A stretch of DNA of 64,000 nt from Megaustenia siamemsis (lineage: Eukaryota; Mollusca; Gastropoda; Stylommatophora; Ariophantidae), in assembly GCA_032433765.1 (NCBI GenBank), contig JAVIAB010000047.1:12113107-12177106 (forward strand). Reading direction: 5' to 3'. Each line of letters starts with the position of its first letter. Within the stretch, counting starts at the first letter, position 1. The translations under genes and the position numbers were made by a program. Below the pieces are notes generated by a model. That model worked only from the letters and a program-made list of their open reading frames with translations. It was not told the origin of the DNA and searched no databases. Positions 33,146-44,750 of the stretch are shown piece by piece.

Positions 33146-33534
33146 GAAGTAAGGCGTTAGTCTGGTCTTAAAAAATAAAAATAAAAAACTATCTTTAGGA
33201 CACTTAGTACCATTGCTGGTGTATGTCGGGGGAGGGGGGGGGGGGGCTCACGACAGAACCTGAGGCATAAAGGCCGCTTGGTCAAAGCAGTTGCCACGAC
33301 GTGTGAGACTCAGCATTTTTATTTCACCCCAGATAGAAGAAATCATTTCTGTCTACTGCGGGTTTCGAACACCGTACGCCGGTTTTTCAGCCAGCGAAAC
33401 AGTGGTTTTAGCCACAAACGCCACGCGAACCTCGTACTAAAAAGAACGTTAATTAGGTGGTGAAGATCTGTTATTGAGTTATTTGCGGGTCATCATCGTT
33501 GCACTCCGAACATCTGTATTCTGGTTTGCAATAG

Positions 33535-33872
33535 AGCTGTCTCTATCTCCCTCCCTTCCTCCCTCTCTCTCTCTTTTTGATAGCTCACATAAAATAATTG
33601 GAAATTTATATCTTATGACCTCTCTCTCTCCCTCCCTCCCTCTCTCTCTCCTTCCCTCCCCCCCCCTCTCTCTTTTTGATAGCCCACATAAAATAATTGG
33701 AAATTTATATCTTATGACCTCTCTCTCCCTCCCTCCCTCCCTCTCTCTCTCCTTCCCTCCCTCTCTCTCCATCCCTCCCCCCCTCTCTCTCTCTTTTTGA
33801 TAGCCCACATAAAATAATTGGAAATTTATATCTTATGACCTCTCTCTCTCTCCCTCCCTCCCTCTCTCTTAA
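33535..33872. repeat. CT/CCCT low complexity with a repeated 65-bp core
   Basis: Three copies of tttttgatagcccacataaa ... ttatatcttatgacctctc separated by variable pyrimidine tracts. The open frames on both strands are artefacts. A J fragment precedes it (33478-33515). Confidence 0.85.
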
Positions 33873-34059
33873 TTTTTACAAACAATTTTGGTTAAAAGTT
33901 AAATATTGCACACCAGAAAGTCACAGGTTTGTCCACCTTTGAACATTTCTTATACTATAATCATCATGTCCTTCCAGTCTTCTATCCACAGTGCATCTTG
34001 TCAATTCTGTTGTTGACTGTTTTCCATGCCATGAAATAAAAAAAAAGCAGACCCAAACA

Positions 34060-34550
34060 TCTTATCACAATCAATGCCATCCACTACAAAGACACACTTG
34101 ATACAGCCTTCAAGAATGTGAGAGACCCAGCATGGCTTCACGTGGTGTGATTCTGTTGCATGACAATGCTATACCACTACCACATGTCGAGAATACTTTG
34201 CAGGATGAGTTTGCAAGGAAATGGTGCAAAGTCCTGCAACCTACAGCCCCGATCTGCCACTATGTAACTTTTAGTTATTCTGACCCTTTAAAAATCTCTC
34301 TAATGCAGACATCATGGCCTCGGTGACAAAATGGTTCAAAAAAAATAAAGCAATTTTTTTGGACGTCATCCACTGACTACCCAAGTAGTGGGATGCGTGT
34401 CTAAATTTCTATGGCGACCTTTTCAAAAGAACCCCGGTGAGTACCTGCTTCATAACAATTGCTTTATTTAATTCTAACACACCTGCTGATGTACCTGACA
34501 TGTTTAAAAAAAAATAAAACCCTGAGACTGCTATCTTTTGAACACACCTC
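34060..34550 (+). mobile_element. Mariner transposase remnant
   Basis: The frame at 34132-34326 reads ASRGVILLHDNAIPLPHVEN, the mariner signature around the second catalytic aspartate (LLHDNAxPH). It is followed by eroded downstream sequence with stops, ending near fragments like ISMATFSKE. It is non-functional. Confidence 0.75.
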
Positions 34551-34777
34551 GTAAATATTGAGACTAAAATAATGAAAATAAATTACTACACACAGAACAT
34601 ACAAGTGGATATAAAGATAAATGGAAAGAATAGAGAGAAAACAAGCTCAAGAACACAGCTATCCTTGGGCATGTCAATTAGTATGACAGAGAATGTGAGA
34701 CAGAAATAAGTAAAATAATAGCAATGGCACAAAGCAGGAAGTAAACATTTAAATCAAAGAATATCAGGATTGACATA

Positions 34778-35450
34778 AAGAATAATAATGGTTGGATCTA
34801 TAGAACATTAATATGTTAGATCTGTAGAACATTAACATGTTAGATCTGTAGAACATTAACATGTTAGATCTGTAGAACATTAACATGTTAGATCTGTAGA
34901 ACATTAACATGTTAGATCTGTAGAATATTAATATGTTAGATCTGTAGAACATTAACATGTTAGATCTGTAGAATATTAACATGTTAAATCTATAGAACAT
35001 TAACATGTTAGATCTGTAGAATATTAACATGTTAGATCTGTAGAATATTAACATGTTAAATCTATAGAACATTAACTTGTTAGATCTGTAGAATATTAAC
35101 TTGTTAGATCTATAGAACATTAACATGTTAGATCTATAGAATATTAACTTGTTAGATCTGTAGAACATTAACATGTTAGATCTGTAGAACATTAACATGT
35201 TAGATCTGTAGAACATTAACATGTTAGATCTGTAGAACATTAACATATTAGATCTGTAGAACATTAACATGTTAGATCTGTAGAACATTAACATGTTAGA
35301 TCTGTAGAACATTAACTTGTTAGATCTATAGAACATTAACATGTTAGATCTATAGAATATTAACTTGTTAGATCTACAGAATATTAACTTGTTAGATCTA
35401 TAGAATATTAACTTGTTAGATCTATAGAACATTAACTTGTTAAATCTACT
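34778..35450. repeat. 24-bp minisatellite, about 28 units
   Basis: The unit is gttagatctgtagaacatta acat. Since 24 is a multiple of three, a long reverse frame (MLMFYRSN repeats) stays open; it is not a gene. Confidence 0.92.
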
Positions 35451-35840
35451 CAATATCCTTCCACACTGAATCAAATAAATTTGAACCCTTGAAATCTAAA
35501 TTTAGAGAAGAATGGGAAGAATTAGGATGGACAGGGAGAAGTTTTGACAAATCTGTCAATAAAGAAAGAATCATTTAATAGAATTCAAACAAAACATGAA
35601 CGCATACATCAAACCAAGATCCAGCCTCATCAAAGATGGCGTCTGTCAACCAAGGCACAGATTTAGGAGGAAAATTAGAATACATACGCACATATGAGCA
35701 CGGACAAGCTCATCTTGTATCATGATGTTCCCTCCACATTAGGCTCACCTTGTTGTGGTTGGAGGGCTTGGGCGCCCCTGGGATGCAGAGGAGCTATGAT
35801 CAGAGTGGATCATGTTTTTTCTTATCCCTAAATCATGAAA

Positions 35841-36361
35841 ATACACAAGACTATTCAAATCAAATGTACTATCAACCCTTACGTATGCGTGTGAAAGCTG
35901 GAAAACAACATGAGACATAGAAACAAAGTAACGCATTCGAAAATAAATGTCTAAGGAAAATACTTGGTATAGCGTGGAACGAATTCAAAACAAATGAGGA
36001 AATTAGAGAAACCGCCAATCAACCACTAATATCTTCAGTAATCAAGAAAAGACAATGGTCAAATGTTGGGCGTGTGATAAGAAGAGATAATAACTGGATA
36101 GCAAAGCAAGCCCTCATGTGGGAAACAACAGGTAAGAGGAAAAGAGAGACACTGAGAAGAACATTGATGAGAGAGGCAAGAGCAGCAGGAATCGGCTCCC
36201 TCAATGAGATAGAGCTGCTTCACAGCACAGAGACAAATGGCAAGATTTGATAAAATATCTTTAAAAAAATTGAAAACTGCTAGAACAAAAATTCAGATAA
36301 GAGAAGGAGTATCTTAGTCTAAGCCCTATGGCCGGCTACGGCTCAAAAGGTCAACAGATAG
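35841..36361 (+). mobile_element. LINE A 3' fragment
   Basis: Flanked by aaatcatgaaa at 35830-35840 and 36362-36372. It starts in the RT connection region (ttcaaatcaaatgtactatc) and is frameshifted. It ends in the short 3' UTR and gatag. Confidence 0.88.
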
Positions 36362-36372
36362 AAATCATGAAA

Positions 36373-36950
36373 CAGGACAAAGAGTCAAGTTGGAATGATC
36401 AAAAGACTTGAATGCTGAAGCAGAAGAACAAGAGAAACAAAACTTGGGGGTACATAAAGAGACAAAACAATCATAGTGGAAGTGAAAATGCAGGTTAACA
36501 AGGAAGATAAAAACCTAAACAGCACTGACAACATCAAAAGATGAACACAAACCTATGACAGCATTTACTATTAATCTATCTATCTATCTATTGTCCTTTC
36601 GAGCCGAAGACGGCACATAGGGCAGAACCACAATCTCAAAAACAGAAACCTTGCGTGCCAAAGTGGCACATATTGCAGAGATCACTGCTCTAAAATATAT
36701 GGCGCTGTTTCCATAACAATACTTTTTACAATGACAGCTTGTCAAGCCATCGATCAACCTCCTTAGTCACCTCTTATGACATGCCTGGAAGGTCACAGTG
36801 TTACTATTCTTTACTTTACTATTAATACAAGAGATAAAGTAAAATACTGCTTCTTGGTAGCCAGTCTTTGATGTGAAGATGGCAAGAGATGATAAGAACC
36901 CTAACTTCAACAATAAAGCCAAACTGGCACAACAAACATAATTTTGCATT
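36373..36950 (+). mobile_element. Decayed LINE family B piece with a nested SINE
   Basis: Both sides of 36576-36814 resemble LINE B (aacaagagaaacaaaacttg on the left; cttggtagccagtctttgat on the right, compare cgatagtagccaaccttcga near 3160). It is strongly decayed. Confidence 0.45.
36576..36814 (-). mobile_element. Short retroposon carrying the LINE A 3' end
   Basis: A 239-bp element flanked by tttactattaat at 36564-36575 and 36815-36826. On the reverse strand its 3' end reads gccctatgtgccgtcttcgg and then ctcgaaaggacaatagatag. This is a diverged version of the LINE A terminus gccctatgggccggttacgg/ctcgaaaggtcaatagatag. The 5' body does not match LINE A and has no clear tRNA boxes. Confidence 0.75.
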
Positions 36951-37166
36951 GAAATGTCAAGTTTAATGGGTAATGAATAAACAAGTTATGAAGCAAACAT
37001 CTATGAATGATAATTGATGCATAAAATGACACTTCTGTCAGTCCTTCTCATCAGACAATGAAAGGGCAACATGATAAGGGTTTCTGATTGTTGCTGGTTA
37101 ACACACTTCATATTATCAGAACTTTCTAACTCATACTCCGTCTCAATCCAAATCCAAATTCATGTA

Positions 37167-38515
37167 GTCACTAGAGCAGAGCTTCATGCACATCCACATG
37201 TAACGATGTGGTCCCTTCACAAACAAATCATATTCTGTATTCAATTGTTATGATCGTCATCGCACTAGAGTAGAGCTTCATGCACATCCACATGTAATGA
37301 TGTGGTCCCTTCACAAACAAATCATATTCTGTATTCAATTGTTACGATCATCATCGCACTAGAGTAGAGCTTCATGCACATCCACATGTAATGATGTGGT
37401 CCCTTCACAAACAAATCATATTCTGTATTCAATTGTTACGATCATCATCGCACTAGAGTAGAGCTTCATGCACATCCACATGTAACGATGTGGTCCCTTC
37501 ACAAACAAATCATATTCTGTATTCAATTGTTCTGATCATCCTTATCATCGCACTTAGAGCAGAGCTTCATGCATATCCACATGTAACGATGTGGTCCCTT
37601 CACAAACAAATCATATTCTGTATTCAATTGTTACGATCATCATTGCACTAGAGTAGAGCTTCATGCACATCCACATGTAACGGTGTGGTCCCTTCACAAA
37701 CAAATCATATTCTGTATTCAATTGTTACGATCATCATCGCACTAGAGTAGAGCTTCATGCACATCCACATGTAACGATGTGGTCCCTTCACAAACAAATC
37801 ATATTCTGTATTCAATTGTTACGATCATCATCGCACTAGAGTAGAGCTTCATGCACATCCACATGTAATGATGTGGTCCCTTCACAAACAAATCATATTC
37901 TGTATTCAATTGTTCTGATCATCCTTATCATCGCACTTAGAGCAGAGCTTCATGCATATCCACATGTAACGATGTGGTCCCTTCACAAACAAATCATATT
38001 CTGTATTCAATTGTTATGATCATCATCGCACTAGAGCAGAGCTTCATGCACATCCACATGTAACGATGTGGTCCCTTCACAAACAAATCATATTCTGTAT
38101 TCAATTGTTACGATCATCATCGCACTAGAGCAGAGCTTCATGCACATCCACATGTAACGATGTGGTCCCTTCACAAACAAATCATATTCTGTATTCAATT
38201 GTTATGATCATCATCGCACTAGAGCAGAGCTTCATGCACATCCACATGTAACGATGTGGTCCCTTCACAAACAAATCATATTCTGTATTCAATTGTTATG
38301 ATCATCATCGCACTAGAGCAGAGCTTCATGCACATCCACATGTAACGATGTGGTCCCTTCACAAACAAATCATATTCTGTATTCAATTGTTATGATCATC
38401 ATCATCATCGCACTAGAGTAGAGCTTCATGCACATCCACATGTAACGATGTGGTCCCTTCACAAACAAATCATATTCTGTATTCAATTGTTACGATCATT
38501 CTCATCATCGCACTC
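37167..38515 (+). repeat. 93-bp minisatellite, about 14 units
   Basis: The unit runs from cactagagtagagcttcatg to cacaaacaaatcatattctg and tgttacgatcatcatcg. A distinctive variant (ttctgatcatccttatcatc with cacttagagc) recurs at 37531 and 37914, 383 bp or about four units apart. The last unit grades into repeat J sequence (cgcactctggacgaacccat). Confidence 0.92.
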
Positions 38516-38993
38516 TGGACGAACCCATAAGTGCTCCGATACTGCCCTTGAGAAAATCCAAGGAGAACACTGAACCACAAACTCCACAGCACGACCTGAA
38601 ATTCATTCTATCCAGCTATTCCCAATTAAATGTTTATCCTATGCACATTTTATTGGGGTGGGAAACCTCATGGGCAGAAAATTCACATACTCCCCAAAAG
38701 TACAACGTATTGTCTTGAGTTGGAGGCAGAAGTCCACAGATCTAATGTATAAATAAAAAACAAATACACAAAATATTCTAGGAATTTTATGTACATAATA
38801 ATTACAAATGCGTACAAAAAAAAATTAATTCTTAATCATATAAGAACTGTACTGATGCTCTCAAATAAAAATGGCCACGACACAGAACATTGGATCCACA
38901 CACTGATGTAAATTATATCTGCTGTGCTTCAGTCAAATTCACTCAGCGAATAAAGTTTATACAAAATTATTTATCCAAGTCAAAATGAGCGCT

Positions 38994-39211
38994 CTAGGAA
39001 TCAGGAACCACAATATTGGTTGATTGCGGCGCACAATATGGAGCCCCCAAGAACTTGTCTGCAATACGACCAGCCTCCCTGTAGCCACTTAGTAAGGCAC
39101 CGTGGACTGTGGCTGGGTAGTTGCGGATGGTGTGCTCTCCAGCGAAGAACAGTCGAGCAGGAGCTCCCACCTGGTGTGCTATAGGTGATGACAGCAGGTC
39201 ATAGTCATTGC
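38994..39211 (-). CDS. KDM1A: KDM1A/LSD1, terminal coding exon
   Basis: Read on the reverse strand, the exon starts after acatttcccag with phase-1 completion of a glycine codon. It encodes [14 protein letters not shown], then [37 protein letters not shown], and a short tail ending in VPDS and TAG (38994-38996). The FFAGEHT...[12 protein letters not shown] block closes the FAD and substrate site in the amine-oxidase domain of the CoREST-complex histone H3K4 demethylase. The loop between NDYDL and RLFFAGEH is shorter than in vertebrate KDM1A. KDM1A rather than KDM1B is indicated by the tower-domain exons at 55028 and 61330. Confidence 0.95.
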
Positions 39212-39247
39212 CTGGGAAATGTATGAATAAAGGTTTGTTCATGGAGA

Positions 39248-40290
39248 TTGTGGAATAGTGACAGGGGAGTGTTGAATAGTGGCAGGGGAGTGTTGAGTAG
39301 TGACAGGGGAGTGTTGAATAGTGACAGGGGAGTGTTGAATAGTGACAGGGGAGTGTTGAATAGTGACAGGGGAGTGTTGAATAGTGACAGAAGAGTGTTG
39401 AATAGTGACAGGGGAGTGTTGAATAGTGACAGGGGAGTGTTGAATAGTGACAGGGGAGTGTTGAATAGTGACAGGGGAGTGTTGAATAGTAACAGGGAAG
39501 TGTTGAACAGTAACAGCTGAGTGTTGAACAGTAACAGCTGAGTGTTGAATAGTAACAGGGGAGTGTTGAATAGTAACAGCTGAGTGTTGAATAGTGACAG
39601 GGGAGTGTTGAATAGTGACAGGGGAGTGTTGAATAGTAACAGGGGAGTGTTGAATAGTGACAGGGGAGTTTTGAATAGTGACAGGGAAGTGTTGAATAGT
39701 AACAGAGGAGTGTTGAATAGTAACAGAGGAGTGTTGAATAGTAACAGAGGAGTGTTGAATAGTAACAGCTGAGTGTTGAATAGTAACAGCTGAGTGTTGA
39801 ATAGTACCAGCTGAGTGTTGAATAGTAACAGCTGAGTGTTGAATAGTAACAGATGAGTGTTGAATAGTAACAGAGGAGTGTTGAATATTAACAGAGGAGT
39901 GTTGAATATTAACAGGTGAGTGTTGAATAGTAACAGCTGAGTGTTGAATAGTAACAGCTGAGTGTTGAATAGTAACAGGGGAGTGTTGAATAGTGACAGG
40001 GGAGTGTTGAATAGTAACAGGGGAATGTTGAATAGTAACAGAGGAGTGTTGAATAGTAACAGGGAATGTTGAATAGTAACAGAGGAGTGTTGAATAGTGA
40101 CAGGGGAGTGTTGAATAGTGACAGGGGAATGTTGAATAGTGACAGGGGAGTGTTGAATAGTGACAGGGGAGTGTTGAAGTGACAGGGGAGTGTTGAATAG
40201 TAACAGAGGAGTGTTGAATAGTGACAGGGGAGTGTTGAATAGTAACAGAGGAGTGTTGAATAGTGACAGGGGAGTGCTGAACAGTGATAA
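39248..40290 (+). repeat. 21-bp minisatellite, about 49 units, in the last KDM1A intron
   Basis: The unit is gtgttgaatagtgacagggg a, with tagtaacag and cagctga variants in runs. It starts about 36 bp upstream (in KDM1A sense) of the last exon's acceptor. On the KDM1A strand the unit is pyrimidine-rich (tcccctgtcactattcaac). Confidence 0.93.
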
Positions 40291-40702
40291 GAAGTAAGCC
40301 TATATATACATATTTTGACAGAATATGTCATGAGCATAGCATGAAAGTGGAACAGTGGTAGCTGGTCTTTCATGACCTAAAGATCATGAGTTTTACTCTT
40401 ATTACACACACTCTGATCAGCCCTGTTGTAAGAACTGACATGCCAGGTCTAGAAAGCTAAAACATGGAAGTACACTGGCTCCCATGTGTTGTGTTCAAAT
40501 GCTGAGGGGAAAGTACTGTGAGGTTGAAACCCAATTTATGATATGTGCTTTGAGAGTTATCTTATCCTAGACATGACCTGAACTAAAACACTTACAAGCA
40601 CTAGCAGTTATCACACTTTTATACATCTAAACATCAATAACAATATAGTCAAGCTGAAGTAACAAGGAACCCATGACAGTTTTAGACAAGGTGATTTAAA
40701 AA

Positions 40703-41572
40703 CCAGGACCTGGACTTTGCTGATGACATAGTTCTCATCAGCAATCAGATAAAAACGATGCAGGAAAACACAAATGAACTATCATCAATAGCCAGCAAAA
40801 TTGGGCTTGAGGTCAATCATGAAAAGACTAAAGTCATGAAAAGTTTAATTCCAACAAGTGACAAAATATACATGGAAAACAAACCAGTAGAAGAGATCGA
40901 TCACTTCATCTATCTTGGAAGTCACATTGATCGAGAAGGGGATACGAGCAAAGAAATTAGAATCAGACTGGCTAAAGCAGCAATGTCTTTCAGAAGCCTT
41001 GAAAAGTTGTGGAAATCAAAACTCATTAGCACAAACACAAAACTTAGGCTATTCAAATCAAATGTACTATCAACCCTTACGTATGCGTGTGAAAGCTGGA
41101 AAACAACAAGAGATATAGAAACAAAGTTGAACGCATTCGAAAATAAATGTCTAAGGAAAATACTTGGTATAGAATGGAACGAATTCAAAACAAACGAGGA
41201 AATTAGAGAAATCGCCAATCAACCACTAATATCTTCAGTAATAAGAAAAGACGATGGTCATACGTTGGACATGTGATGAGAAGAGATAATAATCGAATAG
41301 CAAAGCAAGCCCTCATATGGGAAACAACAGGTAAAAGAAAAAGAGGAAGACCCAGGGAGACACTGAGAAGAACATTGATGAGAGAGGCAAGAGCAGCAGG
41401 AATCGGCTCCCTCAATGAGATAGAACTGCTTGCACAGAACAGAGACAGATGGCGAGATTTGATAAAATATCTTTAAAAGAAAACTGCTAGAACAAAAATT
41501 CATATAGGAGAAGGTGTATCTTGGTCTACGCCCTATGGGCCGGTTACGGCTCGAAAGGTCAATAGATAGATA
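40703..41572 (+). mobile_element. LINE A, 870-bp 3' copy
   Basis: Flanked by gatttaaaaa at 40693-40702 and 41573-41582. It encodes LDFADDIVLIS (RT motif C), HEKTKVMKSL, YLGSHIDREGDTSKEI, STLTYACESWKTTRDI and the GHVMRRDNNRIAKQ C-terminus. A single missing A near 41243 (gtaataagaaaag against gtaataaagaaaag in sister copies) breaks the frame. It lies antisense to KDM1A in its intron. Confidence 0.92.
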
Positions 41573-41857
41573 GATTTAAAAAGTTTAATTTCTTCTTAAT
41601 ATATTCCGTACCCCAAGCTGCAAAATATGGCTCTAGTAGCTGACATGAGAAACCCAGGAGCTTTATTATGCAGCTTTTAATTTTTATCATTTCCGCATTT
41701 CTACTAAAACCTTAACTCTCGTATTTAACCTTTTTTCTGACTCCCTGATCGAAACTGCATGTTTTAAATCAATGTTCATTTATTTACTAGCTATTTCAAA
41801 TTTTTTTTTTTATCTGAAAATCAGCGTGGCTACAGCATGTTAAACTCCTTGTAATGG

Positions 41858-42032
41858 AAAAGATCTTAGATCTTAGATAGAAAAAAATGAATGGAAAAGA
41901 TTTTGGACAGAAAAAAAATGAATGGAAAAGATCTTGGATAGAAAAAAAAATGAATGGAAAAGATCTTAGATAGAAAAAAATGAATGGAAAAGATCTTGGA
42001 AAGAAAAAAAATTAATGGAAAAGATCTTGAAT
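41858..42032. repeat. 29-bp repeat, about six units
   Basis: Units of aatggaaaagatcttggata gaaaaaaaa, A-tract length variable. Confidence 0.85.
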
Positions 42033-42220
42033 AGATTGCAAGAGCATTATTCAGGGAGCCAAAGACTGGTAAATAAACGCTTGACTGGGGTTGCGGTTGC
42101 TACATCTTGAGGAATATACTGAGGAGGGGATATGTGCACTTATGGGGTTGTCCAATGTGCAGCAAGGATGATCTGTCGACTAACAATTTCTTTTGAACAA
42201 ACAGATGGAAGACAACCAAC

Positions 42221-42301
42221 CTGAAGATCCAGCTGCCACGTATGAGTATGAACCTCGAGCATAGGGGTCAGCCCGCCACCTGGACACTAGGGTCTCTTTT
42301 G
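42221..42301 (-). CDS. KDM1A: KDM1A/LSD1, short exon with substrate-site residues
   Basis: An 81-nt exon. The reverse strand reads tctccacag|CAAAAGAGACC and ends GGATCTTCAG|gttggttg. It encodes [20 protein letters not shown] and VAAGSS, then the first base of the glycine codon completed at 39211. SRW and GSYSY correspond to conserved active-site residues of the KDM1A amine-oxidase domain. The vertebrate ADPWARG is ADPYARG here. The 3' phase agrees with the next exon. The 5' junction is one base short of the phase set by 43704. It is too short to stand out as an open frame. Confidence 0.9.
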
Positions 42302-42394
42302 CTGTGGAGATTAATTGAGCAGAAAGAATGAGATACTATGTGTGGATGTTCCTTGTGATAAATGAGTAAAATGAAAGTGGATGCTATAAATCAG

Positions 42395-42460
42395 GGGTGG
42401 GGCAACCTTTTATTTTCTGAGGGCCAGATCTGAAAATTATGAAGACGCCAAGGGCCAGAT
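42395..42460 (+). mobile_element. Terminus of a hAT-like nonautonomous element
   Basis: The sequence tcaggggtggggcaacctttt followed by gagggccagat matches the general form of Charlie-type hAT ends (CAGGGGTGGGCAA...GGGCC). A partner end was not identified. Confidence 0.45.
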
Positions 42461-42769
42461 ACCATCACCTAATGAAGCTATTATATAAATGACCTAATTT
42501 AGATTCAAAAACAATTGTAATGTAAAAATCTTATTAGTTGATAGAGAGTGGAAGACAGAAAAGAGAGTGGAATAAAAGAGATAGGGGTGAGACTGAAAAA
42601 AGGGTGGGGGTGAAGAAAATTTAACAATAAATTATAAATAGAATGCTTACCAGTTAGGGTTTGTGCATTTATGTGTTACTTTTTATTATTTATTTTTTTT
42701 TAGCTGAGGGAGTGGAGTGTATAATAATTTTCAAAACAAGTACAAGGGACGGTCAAAAATGTTTGGCAG

Positions 42770-43075
42770 GCCTGGCCGTAGAAAACATGGGAAATATACA
42801 TACAGTGGTGTTAAGCAGCTAAACCTAAATAGAGATGAGACAGACTACAACATTTCGGCAAAAGACTTCATCAGATGCAAAAAACAAATATTAATACAAC
42901 AAGTCAAACAACAACAAATCAAGTTACTTTCATCAAAGTTGCGACTTATTAAAAGCCATTAAAATATGTACAGAATCATTTTTTTCTTTTCAACTCCTCT
43001 TGGAGCACAGGTCTTTAACAAACATTTTACAAGCCGTCTTGTTTTGTGCCATTTTCTTGAGATCATTTATGTATG
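42770..43075. repeat. Dispersed repeat plus a LINE M fragment
   Basis: About 42800-42900 (ttaagcagctaaacctaaat agagatgagac ... catttcggcaaaagacttcat) recurs at 60845-60955. About 42975-43075, reversed, is the C-terminal end of LINE M (gcacaggtctttaacaaaca), as at 62495-62950. Confidence 0.55.
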
Positions 43076-43081
43076 GTATCT

Positions 43082-43165
43082 ACATTCCATGTTTAATATT
43101 CACATTCCATGTTTAGAATCCACATTCCATGTTTAGTTTCCACATTCCATGTTTAGTTTCCATTC
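43082..43165. repeat. 20-bp repeat, four to five units
   Basis: Units of cacattccatgtttagaatc with minor changes. Confidence 0.8.
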
Positions 43166-43261
43166 CATGTATCAATTATGGAGAATTTCCTGGTAGAAAT
43201 AAAATGAACCAGCAACCCAGACTCCTAATGTCTTTCCCTAAGTGGCTTCATATAGTAAAAG

Positions 43262-43516
43262 AAGTAAGTAAAGAGCCTCCGTCATGCCAAGTAGCTTATA
43301 GGGAATATGGTGTTAGTGACCATAAATTTTACAGACCTTCAGCACATAATTTTTGGGGTAATGTGGGTGGTATTACGTCCGTGCCGCTTTACTTTCCCAG
43401 AAAAAATCCTGTACCCATTTAAGGCTGGGTGAACCCAGAAGCCGTCGGTTGGGATCGAACCCTACCTCTTGTCCTTTGTAGTCCAGTTCACTAACCACTG
43501 AGCTATCGCGGCTCCC
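43262..43516 (-). mobile_element. SINE-1
   Basis: Full-length reverse copy with the tRNA-like head (gagccgcgatagctcagtgg), the B-box ggttcgatccc and a gtaagtaaag tail. Confidence 0.87.
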
Positions 43517-43703
43517 AAGTAGCTTCTTATGAGAGACTTTATCTATCTTGGATGGCAAACTTTTTTCCATTACAATAACTTGTCCATATCTAGTCTCCTA
43601 TACTGAGCATCAGAACATTATTATTGCAGTAACAAAGATAAAATTAAACCTCAAATTTCAAAGGGTAACGTAAGAGGCACGTATAACACTCAAGCATAGT
43701 CAC

Positions 43704-43946
43704 CTGTGGCACAGCATTAGCTCCGAATATACCTCTCATAACCACCAGACATCGCCCAATGATCACATCGTCGCTGACATTTTCCATAATGGCTGCTGCT
43801 TCTCCGGCAATAAGAGCAAGTAAGACAGGGGCCTTGTACAGGTTCCAGAAGAGGAAGAGCTCACCCCGGCTGGCAGTTGTGCTCCCAACATGTCCAAACA
43901 GATTGGCACTTGGGTCCCAGAAAACACGATCAAAACATAGCACAAC
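43704..43946 (-). CDS. KDM1A: KDM1A/LSD1, amine-oxidase domain exon
   Basis: A 243-nt exon (81 codons). The acceptor is gcttcaacag and the donor is CCACAG|gtgact, phase 0-0. It encodes [54 protein letters not shown] and IFGANAVPQ, nearly identical to vertebrate KDM1A across the substrate-binding subdomain, including the FLFW tryptophan. It follows the exon ending NLNK (46109) in frame. Its 3' junction to 42301 is one base out of phase. Confidence 0.95.
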
Positions 43947-44269
43947 CTGTTGAAGCATAAAAGTAACACCACTTTCTAAATTGATCTTTAACTATCTATC
44001 TACATTTACTGTGTGAAATTTAATTATTATGATCAAGGCAAGTTTATTATCATTAACACCATTTTCCAAAAAATTTTTTTAATTCATTAATTTAATTATT
44101 TTATTATTCATTATCTACAATTTGCTAATTCATTTTTTATAATTTCATCATTAATTTCTGTTACTTTAACCCTAGATTGTGATACCTATCTGTGAGTCAC
44201 ATTTTTATGATGCATTTGTCCAAATGTCGAACAGATTTGTAGTTTGGAGAACTAATATTTTCTTTGAAC

Positions 44270-44750
44270 TTTTCCTGCAAAGCTTTGCATTTATCTAAGA
44301 ATAGCTGTGGGAATCGAATGAGGTAATCATTTGCTGGCTTAGGCCCGATTTAGTGCTAGTAATTTGAAAGCATAGCGCTACTAAATGATACTTTGTTTAT
44401 TAACACATTATCAACCAACATAGAACTGCAGTCGTCAGTCGCTGGACACTGCGGGACTTGCTGAGGAGGGGATCTGAGCACCTATGGACATGTTCGGAGT
44501 GCAATGATGATGACCCGCAAATAACTCAATAACGTTGACCATCAGTCCAGCTTTTAGCTTGGTGTCATTTGTTACTACAAAGCTTCGCATTTATCTAAGA
44601 ATAGCTGTGGGAATCGGATGAGGTAATTATTTGCCAGCTTAAGCCTGATTTATGGCCTGGAATTCAGATGCATGGCTGTCGGATAGTTCTTTGTTTATTG
44701 ATGCGCCGGCGGTCAGTCCAGTTTTACTTTAGCGTCATTCATTGCCTATC
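44270..44750. repeat. Local duplication in a KDM1A intron, with repeat J between
   Basis: The block gcatttatctaagaatagct gtgggaatcg is present at 44287 and again at 44589. Similarity continues through gcttaggcccgattta/gcttaagcctgattta. A reverse J copy (44445-44535) lies between. The remainder of 43947-45143 is AT-rich intron without recognisable content. Confidence 0.7.

Noticed and set aside
33474..33808. Frames rich in SLSPSLPPSLS or REGGRERE
   Set aside because: Pyrimidine low-complexity sequence with a short repeated core.
34764..35474. 236-codon reverse frame of MLMFYRSN repeats
   Set aside because: 24-bp minisatellite; no splice sites or homology.
37167..38515. Regular 93-bp repeats considered as a CRISPR-like array
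   Set aside because: No unique spacers; whole units repeat and the genome is an animal's. The same applies to the 31-, 59-, 61- and 80-bp arrays.
39248..40373. Frames of VLNSDRG repeats (+) and YSTLPCH repeats (-)
   Set aside because: 21-bp minisatellite in a KDM1A intron.
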